DNA of 54,787 bases from Nemertoderma westbladi (Eukaryota; Xenacoelomorpha; Nemertodermatida; Nemertodermatidae): contig JAUCBJ010003134.1 in NCBI GenBank assembly GCA_032718475.1, positions 1 to 54,787 of the forward strand, in the 5' to 3' direction. Under the pieces are notes generated by a model. That model saw only the letters and a list, made by a program, of their open reading frames with translations, was not told the DNA's origin and made no database searches. Positions 39,176 through 51,100 of this stretch are shown here, piece by piece; the first letter of the stretch is position 1; the number at the start of each line of letters is the position of its first letter. A program made the position numbers and the translations under genes.

Positions 39176-42100
39176 GTTAGTTATTTTGTTATTCATTGAG
39201 ACTGCAGCATTTAATGAGTTCAGTTAGTTGGATATTTACTATTTAGTCAAGTTAGGTGGTTTATTAGTTAGGTTAGATGGTTTATTAGTTTGGTTAGGTG
39301 GTTTATTAGTTAGGTTAGGTGGTTTATTAGTTAGGTTAGGTGGTTTATTAGTTAGGTTAGGTGGTTTATTAGTTAGGTTAGGTGGTTTATTAGTTAGGTT
39401 AGGTGGTTTATTAGTTAGGTTAGGTGGTTTATTAGTTAGGTTAGGTGGTTTATTAGTTAGGTTAGGTGGTTTATTAGTTAGGTTAGGTGGTTTATTAGTT
39501 AGGTTAGGTGGTTTATTAGTTAGGTTAGGTGGTTTATTAGTTAGGTTAGGTGGTTTATTAGTTAGGTTAGGTGGTTTATTAGTTAGGTTAGGTGGTTTAT
39601 TAGTTAGGTTAGGTGATTTATTAGTTAGGTTAGGTGGTTTATTAGTTAGGTTAGGTAGTTTATTAGTTAGGTTAGGTTGTTTATTAGTTAGGTTAGGTGG
39701 TTTATTAGTTAGGTTAGGTGGTTTATTAGTTAGGTTAGGTGGTTTATTAGTTAGGTTAGGTGGTTTATTAGTTAGGTTAGGTGGTTTATTAAATAGGTTA
39801 GGTGGTTTATTAGTTAGGTTAGGTGGTTTATTAGTTAGGCTAGGTGGTTTATTAGTTAGGTTAGGTGGTTTATTAGTTAGGTTAGGTGGTTTATTAGTTA
39901 GGTTAGGTGGTTTATTAGTTAGGTGGTTTATTAGTTAGGTTAGGTGGTTTATTAGTTAGGTTAGGTGGTTTATTAGTTAGGTTAGGTTGTTTATTAGTTA
40001 GGTTAGGTTGTTTATTAGTTAGGTTAGGTTGTTTATTAGTTAGGTTAGGTGGTTTATTAGTTAGGTTAGGTTGTTTATTGGTTAGGTTAGGTGGTTTATT
40101 AGTTAGGTTAGGTTGTTTATTAGTTAGGTTAGGTTGTTTATTAGTTATTATTAGTTAGGCTAGGTGGTTTATTAGTTAGGTTAGGTGGTTTATTAGTTAG
40201 GTTAGGTTGTTTATTAGTTAGGTTAGGTGGTTTATTAGTTAGGTTAGGTGGTTTATTAGTTAGGTTAGGTGGTTTATTAGTTAGGTTAGGTGGTTTATTA
40301 GTTAGGTTAGGTTGTTTATTAGTTAGGTTAGGTTGTTTATTAGTTAGGTTAGGTTGTTTATTAGTTAGGTTAGGTGGTTTATTAGTTAGGTTAGGTTGTT
40401 TATTAGTTAGGTTAGGTGGTTTATTAGTTAGGTTAGGTGGTTTATTAGTTAGGTTAGGTGGTTTATTAGTTAGGTTAGGTGGTTTATTAGTTAGGTTAGG
40501 TTGTTTATTAGTTAGGTTAGGTGGTTTATTAGTTAGGTTAGGTGGTTTATTAGTTAGGTTAGGTTGTTTATTAGTTAGGTTAGGTGGTTTATTAGTTAGG
40601 TTAGGTGGTTTATTAGTTAGGTTAGGTGGTTTATTAGTTAGGTTAGGTGGTTTATTAGTTAGGTTAGGTTGTTTATTAGTTAGGTTAGGTGGTTTATTAG
40701 TTAGGTTAGGTTGTTTATTAGTTAGGTTAGGTGGTTTATTAGTTAGGTTAGGTGGTTTATTAGTTAGGTTAGGTGGTTTATTAGTTAGGTTAGGTGGTTT
40801 ATTAGTTAGGTTAGGTTGTTTATTAGTTAGGTTAGGTGGTTTATTAGTTAGGTTAGGTGGTTTATTAGTTAGGTTAGGTGGTTTATTAGTTAGGTTAGGT
40901 TGTTTATTAGTTAGGTTAGGTGGTTTATTAGTTAGGTTAGGTGGTTTATTAGTTAGGTTAGGTTGTTTATTAGTTAGGTTAGGTGGTTTATTAGTTAGGT
41001 TAGGTGGTTTATTAGTTAGGTTAGGTTGTTTATTAGTTAGGTTAGGTGGTTTATTAGTTAGGTTAGGTGGTTTATTAGTTAGGTTAGGTGGTTTATTAGT
41101 TAGGTTAGGTGGTTTATTAGTTAGGTTAGGTTGTTTATTAGTTAGGTTAGGTGGTTTATTAGTTAGGTTAGGTTGTTTATTAGTTAGGTTAGGTGGTTTA
41201 TTAGTTAGGTTAGGTGGTTTATTAGTTAGGTTAGGTGGTTTATTAGTTAGGTTAGGTGGTTTATTAGTTAGGTTAGGTTGTTTATTAGTTAGGTTAGGTG
41301 GTTTATTAGTTAGGTTAGGTGGTTTATTAGTTAGGTTAGGTGGTTTATTAGTTAGGTTAGGTGGTTTATTAGTTAGGTTAGGTTGTTTATTAGTTAGGTT
41401 AGGTTGTTTATTAGTTAGGTTAGGTTGTTTATTAGTTAGGTTAGGTGGTTTATTAGTTAGGTTAGGTTGTTTATTAGTTAGGTTAGGTGGTTTATTAGTT
41501 AGGTTAGGTGGTTTATTAGTTAGGTTAGGTGGTTTATTAGTTAGGTTAGGTGGTTTATTAGTTAGGTTAGGTTGTTTATTAGTTAGGTTAGGTGGTTTAT
41601 TAGTTAGGTTAGGTGGTTTATTAGTTAGGTTAGGTTGTTTATTAGTTAGGTTAGGTGGTTTATTAGTTAGGTTAGGTGGTTTATTAGTTAGGTTAGGTGG
41701 TTTATTAGTTAGGTTAGGTGGTTTATTAGTTAGGTTAGGTTGTTTATTAGTTAGGTTAGGTGGTTTATTAGTTAGGTTAGGTTGTTTATTAGTTAGGTTA
41801 GGTGGTTTATTAGTTAGGTTAGGTGGTTTATTAGTTAGGTTAGGTGGTTTATTAGTTAGGTTAGGTGGTTTATTAGTTAGGTTAGGTTGTTTATTAGTTA
41901 GGTTAGGTGGTTTATTAGTTAGGTTAGGTGGTTTATTAGTTAGGTTAGGTGGTTTATTAGTTAGGTTAGGTGGTTTATTAGTTAGGTTAGGTTGTTTATT
42001 AGTTAGGTTAGGTTGTTTATTAGTTAGGTTAGGTGGTTTATTAGTTAGGTTAGGTGGTTTATTAGTTAGGTTAGGTGGTTTATTAGTTAGGTTAGGTGGT

Positions 42101-45100
42101 TTATTAGTTAGGTTAGGTGGTTTATTAGTTAGGTTAGGTGGTTTATTAGTTAGGTTAGGTGGTTTATTAGTTAGGTTAGGTGGTTTATTAGTTAGGTTAG
42201 GTGATTTATTAGTTAGGTTAGGTGGTTTATTAGTTAGGTTAGGTAGTTTATTAGTTAGGTTAGGTTGTTTATTAGTTAGGTTAGGTGGTTTATTAGTTAG
42301 GTTAGGTGGTTTATTAGTTAGGTTAGGTGGTTTATTAGTTAGGTTAGGTGGTTTATTAGTTAGGTTAGGTGGTTTATTAAATAGGTTAGGTGGTTTATTA
42401 GTTAGGTTAGGTGGTTTATTAGTTAGGCTAGGTGGTTTATTAGTTAGGTTAGGTGGTTTATTAGTTAGGTTAGGTGGTTTATTAGTTAGGTTAGGTGGTT
42501 TATTAGTTAGGTGGTTTATTAGTTAGGTTAGGTGGTTTATTAGTTAGGTTAGGTGGTTTATTAGTTAGGTTAGGTTGTTTATTAGTTAGGTTAGGTTGTT
42601 TATTAGTTAGGTTAGGTTGTTTATTAGTTAGGTTAGGTGGTTTATTAGTTAGGTTAGGTTGTTTATTGGTTAGGTTAGGTGGTTTATTAGTTAGGTTAGG
42701 TTGTTTATTAGTTAGGTTAGGTTGTTTATTAGTTATTATTAGTTAGGCTAGGTGGTTTATTAGTTAGGTTAGGTGGTTTATTAGTTAGGTTAGGTTGTTT
42801 ATTAGTTAGGTTAGGTGGTTTATTAGTTAGGTTAGGTGGTTTATTAGTTAGGTTAGGTGGTTTATTAGTTAGGTTAGGTGGTTTATTAGTTAGGTTAGGT
42901 TGTTTATTAGTTAGGTTAGGTTGTTTATTAGTTAGGTTAGGTTGTTTATTAGTTAGGTTAGGTGGTTTATTAGTTAGGTTAGGTTGTTTATTAGTTAGGT
43001 TAGGTGGTTTATTAGTTAGGTTAGGTGGTTTATTAGTTAGGTTAGGTTGTTTATTAGTTAGGTTAGGTGGTTTATTAGTTAGGTTAGGTTGTTTATTAGT
43101 TAGGTTAGGTGGTTTATTAGTTAGGTTAGGTGGTTTATTAGTTAGGTTAGGTGGTTTATTAGTTAGGTTAGGTTGTTTATTAGTTAGGTTAGGTTGTTTA
43201 TTAGTTAGGTTAGGTGGTTTATTAGTTAGGTTAGGTTGTTTATTAGTTAGGTTAGGTGGTTTATTAGTTAGGTTAGGTTGTTTATTAGTTAGGTTAGGTG
43301 GTTTATTAGTTAGGTTAGGTGGTTTATTAGTTAGGTTAGGTGGTTTATTAGTTAGGTTAGGTGGTTTATTAGTTAGGTTAGGTTGTTTATTAGTTAGGTT
43401 ACGTGGTTTATTAGTTAGGTTAGGTTGTTTATTAGTTAGGTTAGGTGGTTTATTAGTTAGGTTAGGTTGTTTATTAGTTAGGTTAGGTTGTTTATTAGTT
43501 AGGTTAGGTGGTTTATTAGTTAGGTTAGGTTGTTTATTAGTTAGGTTAGGTGGTTTATTAGTTAGGTTAGGTTGTTTATTAGTTAGGTTAGGTGGTTTAT
43601 TAGTTAGGTTATGTGGTTTATTAGTAAGGTTAGGTGGTTTATTAGTTAGGTTAGGTGGTTTATTAGTTAGGTTAGGTGGTTTATTAGTTAGGTTAGGTGG
43701 TTTATTAGTTAGGTTAGGTTGTTTATTAGTTAGGTTAGGTGGTTTATTAGTTAGGTTAGGTTGTTTATTAGTTAGGTTAGGTTGTTTATTAGTTAGGTTA
43801 GGTGGTTTATTAGTTAGGTTAGGTGGTTTATTAGTTAGGTTAGGTGGTTTATTAGTTAGGTTAGGTGGTTTATTAGTTAGGTTAGGTGGTTTATTAGTTA
43901 GGTTATGTGATTTATTAGTTAGGTTAGGTGGTTTATTAGTTAGGCTAGACGGTTTATTAGTTAGGTTAGGTGGTTTATTAGTTAGGTTAGGTTGTTTATT
44001 AGTTATTATTAGTTAGGCTAGGTGGTTTATTAGTTAGGTTAGGTGGTTTATTAGTTAGGTTAGGTTGTTTATTAGTTAGGTTAGGTTGTTTATTAGTTAG
44101 GTTAGGTTGTTTATTAGTTAGGTTAGGTGGTTTATTAGTTAGGTTAGGTGGTTTATTAGTTAGGTTAGGTGGTTTATTAGTTAGGTTAGGTGGTTTATTA
44201 GTTAGGTTAGGTGGTTTATTAGTTAGGTTATGTGATTTATTAGTTAGGTTAGGTGGTTTATTAGTTAGGCTAGACGGTTTATTAGTTAGGTTAGGTGGTT
44301 TATTAGTTAGGTTAGGTTGTTTATTAGTTATTATTAGTTAGGCTAGGTGGTTTATTAGTTAGGTTAGGTGGTTTATTAGTTAGGTTATGTGATTTATTAG
44401 TTAGGTTAGGTGGTTTATTAGTTAGGCTAGACGGTTTATTAGTTAGGTTAGGTGGTTTATTAGTTAGGTTAGGTTGTTTATTAGTTATTATTAGTTAGGC
44501 TAGGTGGTTTATTAGTTAGGTTAGGTGGTTTATTAGTTAGGTTAGGTTGTTTATTAGTTAGGTTAGGTTGTTTATTAGTTAGGTTAGGTTGTTTATTAGT
44601 TAGGTTAGGTGGTTTATTAGTTAGGCTAGACGGTTTATTAGTTAGGTTAGGTGGTTTATTAGTTAGGTTAGGTGGTTTATTAGTTAGGTTAGGTGGTTTA
44701 TTAGTTAGGTTAGGTGGTTTATTAGTTAGGTTAGGTTGTTTATTAGTTAGGTTAGGTGGTTTATTAGTTAGGTTAGGTTGTTTATTAGTTAGGTTAGGTT
44801 GTTTATTAGTTAGGTTAGGTGGTTTATTAGTTAGGTTAGGTGGTTTATTAGTTAGGTTAGGTGGTTTATTAGTTAGGTTAGGTGGTTTATTAGTTAGGTT
44901 AGGTGGTTTATTAGTTAGGTTAGGTGGTTTATTAGTTAGGTTAGGTGATTTATTAGTTAGGTTAGGTGGTTTATTAGTTAGGTTAGGTGGTTTATTAGTT
45001 AGGTGGTTTAATAGTTAGGTTAGGTGGTTTATTAGTTAGGATAGGTGGTTTATTAGTTTGGTTAGGTGTTTTATTAGTTAGGTTAGGTTGTTTATTAGTT

Positions 45101-48100
45101 TAGTTAGGTGGTTTATTAGTTAGGCTAGGTGGTTTATTAGTTAGGTTAGGTGGTTTATTAGTTAGGTTAGGTGGTTTATTAGTTAGGTTAGGTGGTTTAT
45201 TAGTTAGGTGGTTTAATAGTTAGGTTAGGTGGTTTATTAGTTAGGATAGGTGGTTTATTAGTTTGGTTAGGTGTTTTATTAGTTAGGTTAGGTTGTTTAT
45301 TAGTTTGGTTAGGTGGTTTATTAGTTAGGCTAGGTGGTTTATTAGTTAGGTTAGGTGGTTTATTAGTTAGGTTAGGTGGTTTATTAGTTAGGTTAGGTGG
45401 TTTATTAGTTAGGTTAGGTGGTTTATTAGTTAGGTTAGGTGGTTTATTAGTTAGGTTAGGTGGTTTATTAGTTAGGTTAGGTTGTTTATTAGTTAGGTTA
45501 GGTTGTTTATTAGTTAGGTTAGGTGGTTTATTAATTAGGTTAGGTGGTTTATTAGTTAGGTTAGGTTGTTTATTAGTTAGGTTAGGTGGTTTATTAAATA
45601 GGTTAGGTGGTTTATTAGTTAGGTTAGGTGGTTTATTAGTTAGGTTAGGTGGTTTATTAGTTAGGTTAGGTGGTTTATTAGTTAGGTTAGGTTGTTTATT
45701 AGTTAGGTTAGGTTGTTTATTAGTTAGGTTAGGTGGTTTATTAATAGGTTAGGTGGTTTATTAGTTAGGTTAGGTGGTTTATTAGTTAGGTTGCTGTAGG
45801 TGGTTAGCTAATTTGTTAGTAGGTTCAATAGTTTAATAAATAATTTTATTTATTTGTGTGGAATTATTTTCGCACTACCAAATTGCCAGGGCGACATATT
45901 TTCTAACTTTACATCGCAGTGCGACATTATTTCTCATTATGTTCCTACGCCATACATTTACTATATATTTCCAGTATGTCACCACGTCATTCTAAATATA
46001 ATCACATGACGTCATTCTAAATATAATCACCACGTCATTCTAAATATAATCACATGACGTCATTCTAAATATAATCACCACGTCATTCTAAATATAATCA
46101 CCACGCCATTCTAAATATAATCACATGACGTCATTCGATTACAAACTATTACTATTTCACAATTCTAAAACTTACAAAATTGAAATAATTCGGAATCGAA
46201 CTAACGACCTTCACATTCATAACCCGACGCTATAAAGTGTTATTTTATGAACGACGACTTATATAGTTATAGTATACTTATATAGCCTCAGGTAATTTAT
46301 CATGTTAGATTCACAATTCACAACTTTGCCTTTTTTAATTTCAGCTATTATTATTTAATATATATTATTATTTATATTTATATTGATATACAATATTATT
46401 TTATATATTTTATTATTAAAGAACTAATTTTCCCCATTTCAGGTAACAGTTTATTCGAAGAAAGAGAAAGCCTTACTGAAACAGATACGTAGAGACGGTA
46501 AACGGGATTGGAGGCAGTCCAAACGGGAGCCGCTCGAGTCTGGGACGGATTATATGAAGTGTACCGAGTCGCGGGTTGCGGAATCATCCCACGAGAGGCT
46601 CGGCGAGTTGGCCAAGTTGTCTACGCAACCGCTGTTCGCGGCGATTCGCGCAGCGGCCCCTAGGGAGCGCTACCCGTACGTGTTCGACAGTCTGGCCACC
46701 AAGGGGGAGACACAGCTGGTAACGGGACTGCGGGTGGTGCTACCGGAGGGAGTGGAGCGGGAGAACAACCGGGTGTTCGAGGAGCTCCGGGTCCCGGCGT
46801 TGGTCGGGGTGCCGGTGGACGTCGGGGCCGAGCTGGTGGCCGTCGCCGACCTGGACGAGGTCGGGAGACTCGCCTTCAACGGGATCAAACGACTCAACCG
46901 GATCCAATCGGTTGTCTTCGAGACGGCGTATCGTAGCAACGAGAATCTCCTAGTCTCGGCGCCGACCGGGGCCGGTAAGACGAACGTCGCGCTGCTCGCC
47001 GTCGTCGCCGAGGTTACTAAGCACATCGTCTCCGGAGTCCTCCGACGGGACGAATTCAAGGTGGTCTACATCGCGCCGATGAAGGCCCTGGCCGCGGAGA
47101 TGACGCGCAGTTTCGGGGGCCGGTTGAAGGCTCTGGGGGTTTCCGTGCGGGAACTCACCGGCGATATGCAGCTGAGTAAACAGGAGATCCTGCAGACCCA
47201 GATGTTGGTGACGACCCCCGAGAAGTGGGACGTTGTTACACGGAAGGCCACAGGCGATGTGGCACTCGCGCAGTTGGTTAAACTCCTAATTATAGACGAG
47301 GTACAATATCATATAATATATATAAAGTTATATATAATATCTAATATGTTATATCATTTTTTATTGTTTTTTTTAACAGGGGGGGGGGGGGGGGGGGGGG
47401 GAACTGGACGCAATAAAAATTCATCCTTCTCCAGGGGAAATTCGGCGCAAATAACAGCTGATTACACTCAAAAATAAAACTGTAACCTGTACTATTGTGA
47501 ATAGTTTATTGTTTTGGTTAAAATAACCTGCCACTGTAACCTGCTCCTTTCCCTAAATCGAGAATTTAACATTGAGGCGGGATATTAATTCGCCGAGATG
47601 GGATTTGCGTCCAGTCCCCCCACCCCTTTCTCTTTTTTAATGTGTTTCATTGAAGAAGTCAATTCAATGTACCACCGACCTTGAAACAATTGCTAGAAGG
47701 GTGTTGCTGAATTTATAAAAATATTTTACTAAAAGTCAACCGAAATCGATCTTTCTGACACAATACTTCTATTGACCGAATTTAATTTGATCCGAGAGAT
47801 TGCAGCGAGGGAGGTTTACATAATAACCGAGGATCTTTAACACACAAGGGTCAACTTATATGGAGTTCCAAACTCTCAATTAATTAATCACTTTAATGTT
47901 GTTGTTTAGGAATATTGATGAAATTTATATTTATTTATATAATAAATTAATTGCAGTAATTTCAACAACGAATTAAAGTGGCATTAAAGTTCTACATTAA
48001 AGACCCTCGTTTATATATGTAAACCCTCCTCGCTGCGCTCGTTCGTTACATAAATATATACACTCGGGTCATAATGCTGAAAATTGTTACTTTCCACTCA

Positions 48101-51100
48101 ATGATATTGTAAATAGTTACTAACTTAAGATTGAAAAATGTTAACTTTTTATTATCAATTTTTATTATATATTTTATATATTTATAATTTTTTATTTTTA
48201 AAAATATTATAAATGTATTATAAATAATAAATTTATTCCTCTATTTATTCTGTACCAATTCGTGTAAAAATATACCTGATAGCAACTATATTACTATCGC
48301 ACCAACAAACAGAATAGAAACATAGCTATAAATATTAATATTAATAAATATTAAATAATAATATAATAAATACTAAACAAATAAATAAATAAATATTAAA
48401 ACATATTATAAATAATAAATTTATTATTTATTATAATATATAATATATAAATTTATTATACGATATAAACTTGTTTCCCTTACAGGTCCATCTCCTTCAC
48501 GAAGATCGAGGCGCCGTTATAGAGAGTATAGTAGCTCGAACTCTGAGACAAGTTGAGTCGTCGCAGAAACTCATACGGATCATCGGGTTGAGCGCTACGT
48601 TACCCAACTACCTGGACGTGGCTCGGTTCCTCCGGGTCGACCCGTACTCCGGGTTGTTCTACTTCGACGGGAGATTCCGACCGGTGCCCCTCAAACAAAA
48701 CTTTATTGGGATTAAAGCGATTGGGAAGTTACAGCAGTTGCAGGATATGGATCGTGTTTGTTACGATAAGGTGTTCGAGGATGTGAGACAAGGGGAGCAG
48801 GTGTTGGTGTTCGTGCACGCACGTAACGCCACGGGGAAGACGGCCTCCGTTCTCAGCGATATCGCGAAGAACCAGGGGGAGACCTCGTTGTTCCTACCGG
48901 ACGTTAACTGTCCGGATTATGGGGTCGCCCAGAAACAGGTCTCTCTGTCGCGGAATAAACAGCTGAAGGATTTGTTTCAGTTTGGATTCGGTATCCATCA
49001 CGCTGGGATGCTGAGGCAGGACCGTACGTTAATGGAGCGGTTGTTCACGCAGGGCCATATAAAGGTAGGGGGGGGGGGGGGGGGGGGGGGGGTAGACTTC
49101 AGTAGAACTAATAATGTCGAATAAGAAACATGCGATGCTTTGTATGTGGTCGGGATGCTAAGATTGTTTAAATGTAAATATCAGACAATTTCTAACCCCA
49201 TTCCCTTCATTTATACTTTACAACTTCAGATAAACTAATTTGTTTATATACTTTCACTTTTGTTGTTGATTTCAGGTGTTGGTTACCACAGCAACCCTGG
49301 CCTGGGGTGTCAACCTCCCCGCCCACTCGGTTGTTATTAAAGGAACCGAGATGTACGACTCCACTAAGGGTTGTTTCGTCGACATTGGGATCCTCGACGT
49401 GCTCCAGATAATGGGCCGGGCGGGTCGGCCCCAGTTCGACACCCTGGGGGTCGGCACTATAATAACCACCCACGACAAACTGTCCCACTATCTGTCTATG
49501 GCCTCCAGACAGTCGCCCATAGAGAGTCAGTTCGCGGACAAACTGCACAACAACCTGAACGCGGAAGTGAGTCTGGGCACCGTGGCAACCATCGACGAGG
49601 CCGTCCAATGGCTGTCCTACACCTACATGTTCGTGCGGATGCGATGCAACCCATTGGTCTACGGGATCAACCTGAACGCAGTGCAGACGGATCCGGGGCT
49701 GGACAAACACCGACGTGACCTTATTGTCGCCTCGGCTAATGCTCTGGACGCCGCTAAGATGGTCCGATACGACCCACGTACGGGGTACCTCTCGCCGACT
49801 GATCTCGGTCGCATCGCCTCCCATTACTACATCAACTACGAGACGGTGACCACCTTCAACGAAGCGTTCACCGATCATATGAACGAGTCCGAGGTATTCA
49901 ACATGCTCGCCATGAGCTCCGAGTTCTCACAGATGAAAGTTCGGGATGATGAACTCAGTGAGTTGGATAGACTAATTGGGGAGGAGGCTGTGATGCAGGT
50001 GAAGGGGGGAGTTGAGCACGGATTCGGTAAGACCAACCTACTCCTACAGACCTACGTATCCCGCAGCTCCGTGGATAGTTTCTCCTTGATCTCGGACTTG
50101 TCGTACGTGTCACAGAACGCGGGTCGTCTGATGCGCGCGATGTTCCAGATGGTGTTGCATTGGGGTTGGCCGGTAATGGCCGCTCGGTTGCTGCAGTTGT
50201 GTCTTTGTTTCGACCATCGGATGTGGCCCTGGGAGACTCCACTGCGTCAGTTCTCTACTCTCAGTTACGAGATCATCGGGAAAATAGAGAAGAATAAACT
50301 GCAAGTCGATCGATTGAGAGACATGAAGGCGGCGGAGATCGGACATCTGTTGCATCACGTATCAATAGGGAGTAAAGTTAAACAGTGCGTGAATGAGTTG
50401 CCGTTGATAGAGTTGGAGGCGGCTATCCAGCCGATAACGCGAACCGTTCTTAGGATAAAGTTGGTAATCATTCCGAGGTTCACCTGGAACGACCGTATCC
50501 ACGGCGCCTCCGAACCCTTCTGGGTCTGGGTCGAGGACCCCGATAACTCCCACATCTACCACTACGAGTCCATCAGCATCTCTAAGAAACAGGTTACCGA
50601 GCGCGAGCTCTGCACCGCGGTGTTCACCATCCCGATCTTCGAGCCCCTCCCTGCCCAGTACTACGTCCGTGTCGTCTCCGACCGGTGGCTCGGCTGCTCC
50701 ACCACCGAGCCCATCTCGTTCCAGCACCTCATCCTCCCGGAACGCCATCCCCCGCACACTGAGCTGCTCGATCTCACGCCGCTCCCGGTCGCCGCCCTGG
50801 GGGACTCCCGTCTCGAGAATCTCTACACCTTCTCCCACTTCAACCCCATACAGACGCAGGTATTCCATTCGCTATACCACTCGGACCGCAACGTGCTGCT
50901 GGGTGCGCCTACCGGCTCCGGTAAGACGATCGCCGCCGAGTTGGCCATGTTCCGGGTATTCCGAGAGTATCCCAACATGAAGTGCGTCTACATCGCCCCG
51001 CTAAAGGCGCTGGTACGCGAGCGCGTCACAGACTGGAAGATTCGTTTGCAAAGTCGGTTGGGGAAGCGGGTGGTGGAACTAACTGGTGACGTCACGCCGG

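Larger units (their letters stand above)
39176..46442 (+). other. ASCC3 intron 1 (7267 bp, mostly satellite)
   Basis: Donor GTTAGT at 39176 and acceptor CCCCATTTCAG ending 46442. About 90% of the intron is a 21-bp satellite. The last 640 bases are AT-rich and contain a CRE-like repeat cluster. Joining across it gives GCQ then VTVYSKKEKALL in frame. Confidence 0.9.
47301..48485 (+). other. ASCC3 intron 2 (1185 bp)
   Basis: Donor GTACAA and acceptor TTTCCCTTACAG. It holds a small transposon in its first 330 bases, then AT-rich sequence to the end. Splicing joins IIDE to VHLLHEDRG in frame, rebuilding the helicase motif II. Confidence 0.92.

Noticed and set aside
38278-39196. Minus-strand frames of 140 and 154 codons under ASCC3 exon 1
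   Set aside because: They are antisense shadows of GC-rich coding sequence.
39228-39938. A 236-codon GLLVRLG repeat protein
   Set aside because: The 21-bp unit is a multiple of three and contains no stop in this frame. The array lies wholly within ASCC3 intron 1.
39243-45793. TTAGG telomere tract
   Set aside because: TTAGG occurs only twice per 21-bp unit with intervening TTTATTAG. It is an intronic satellite.
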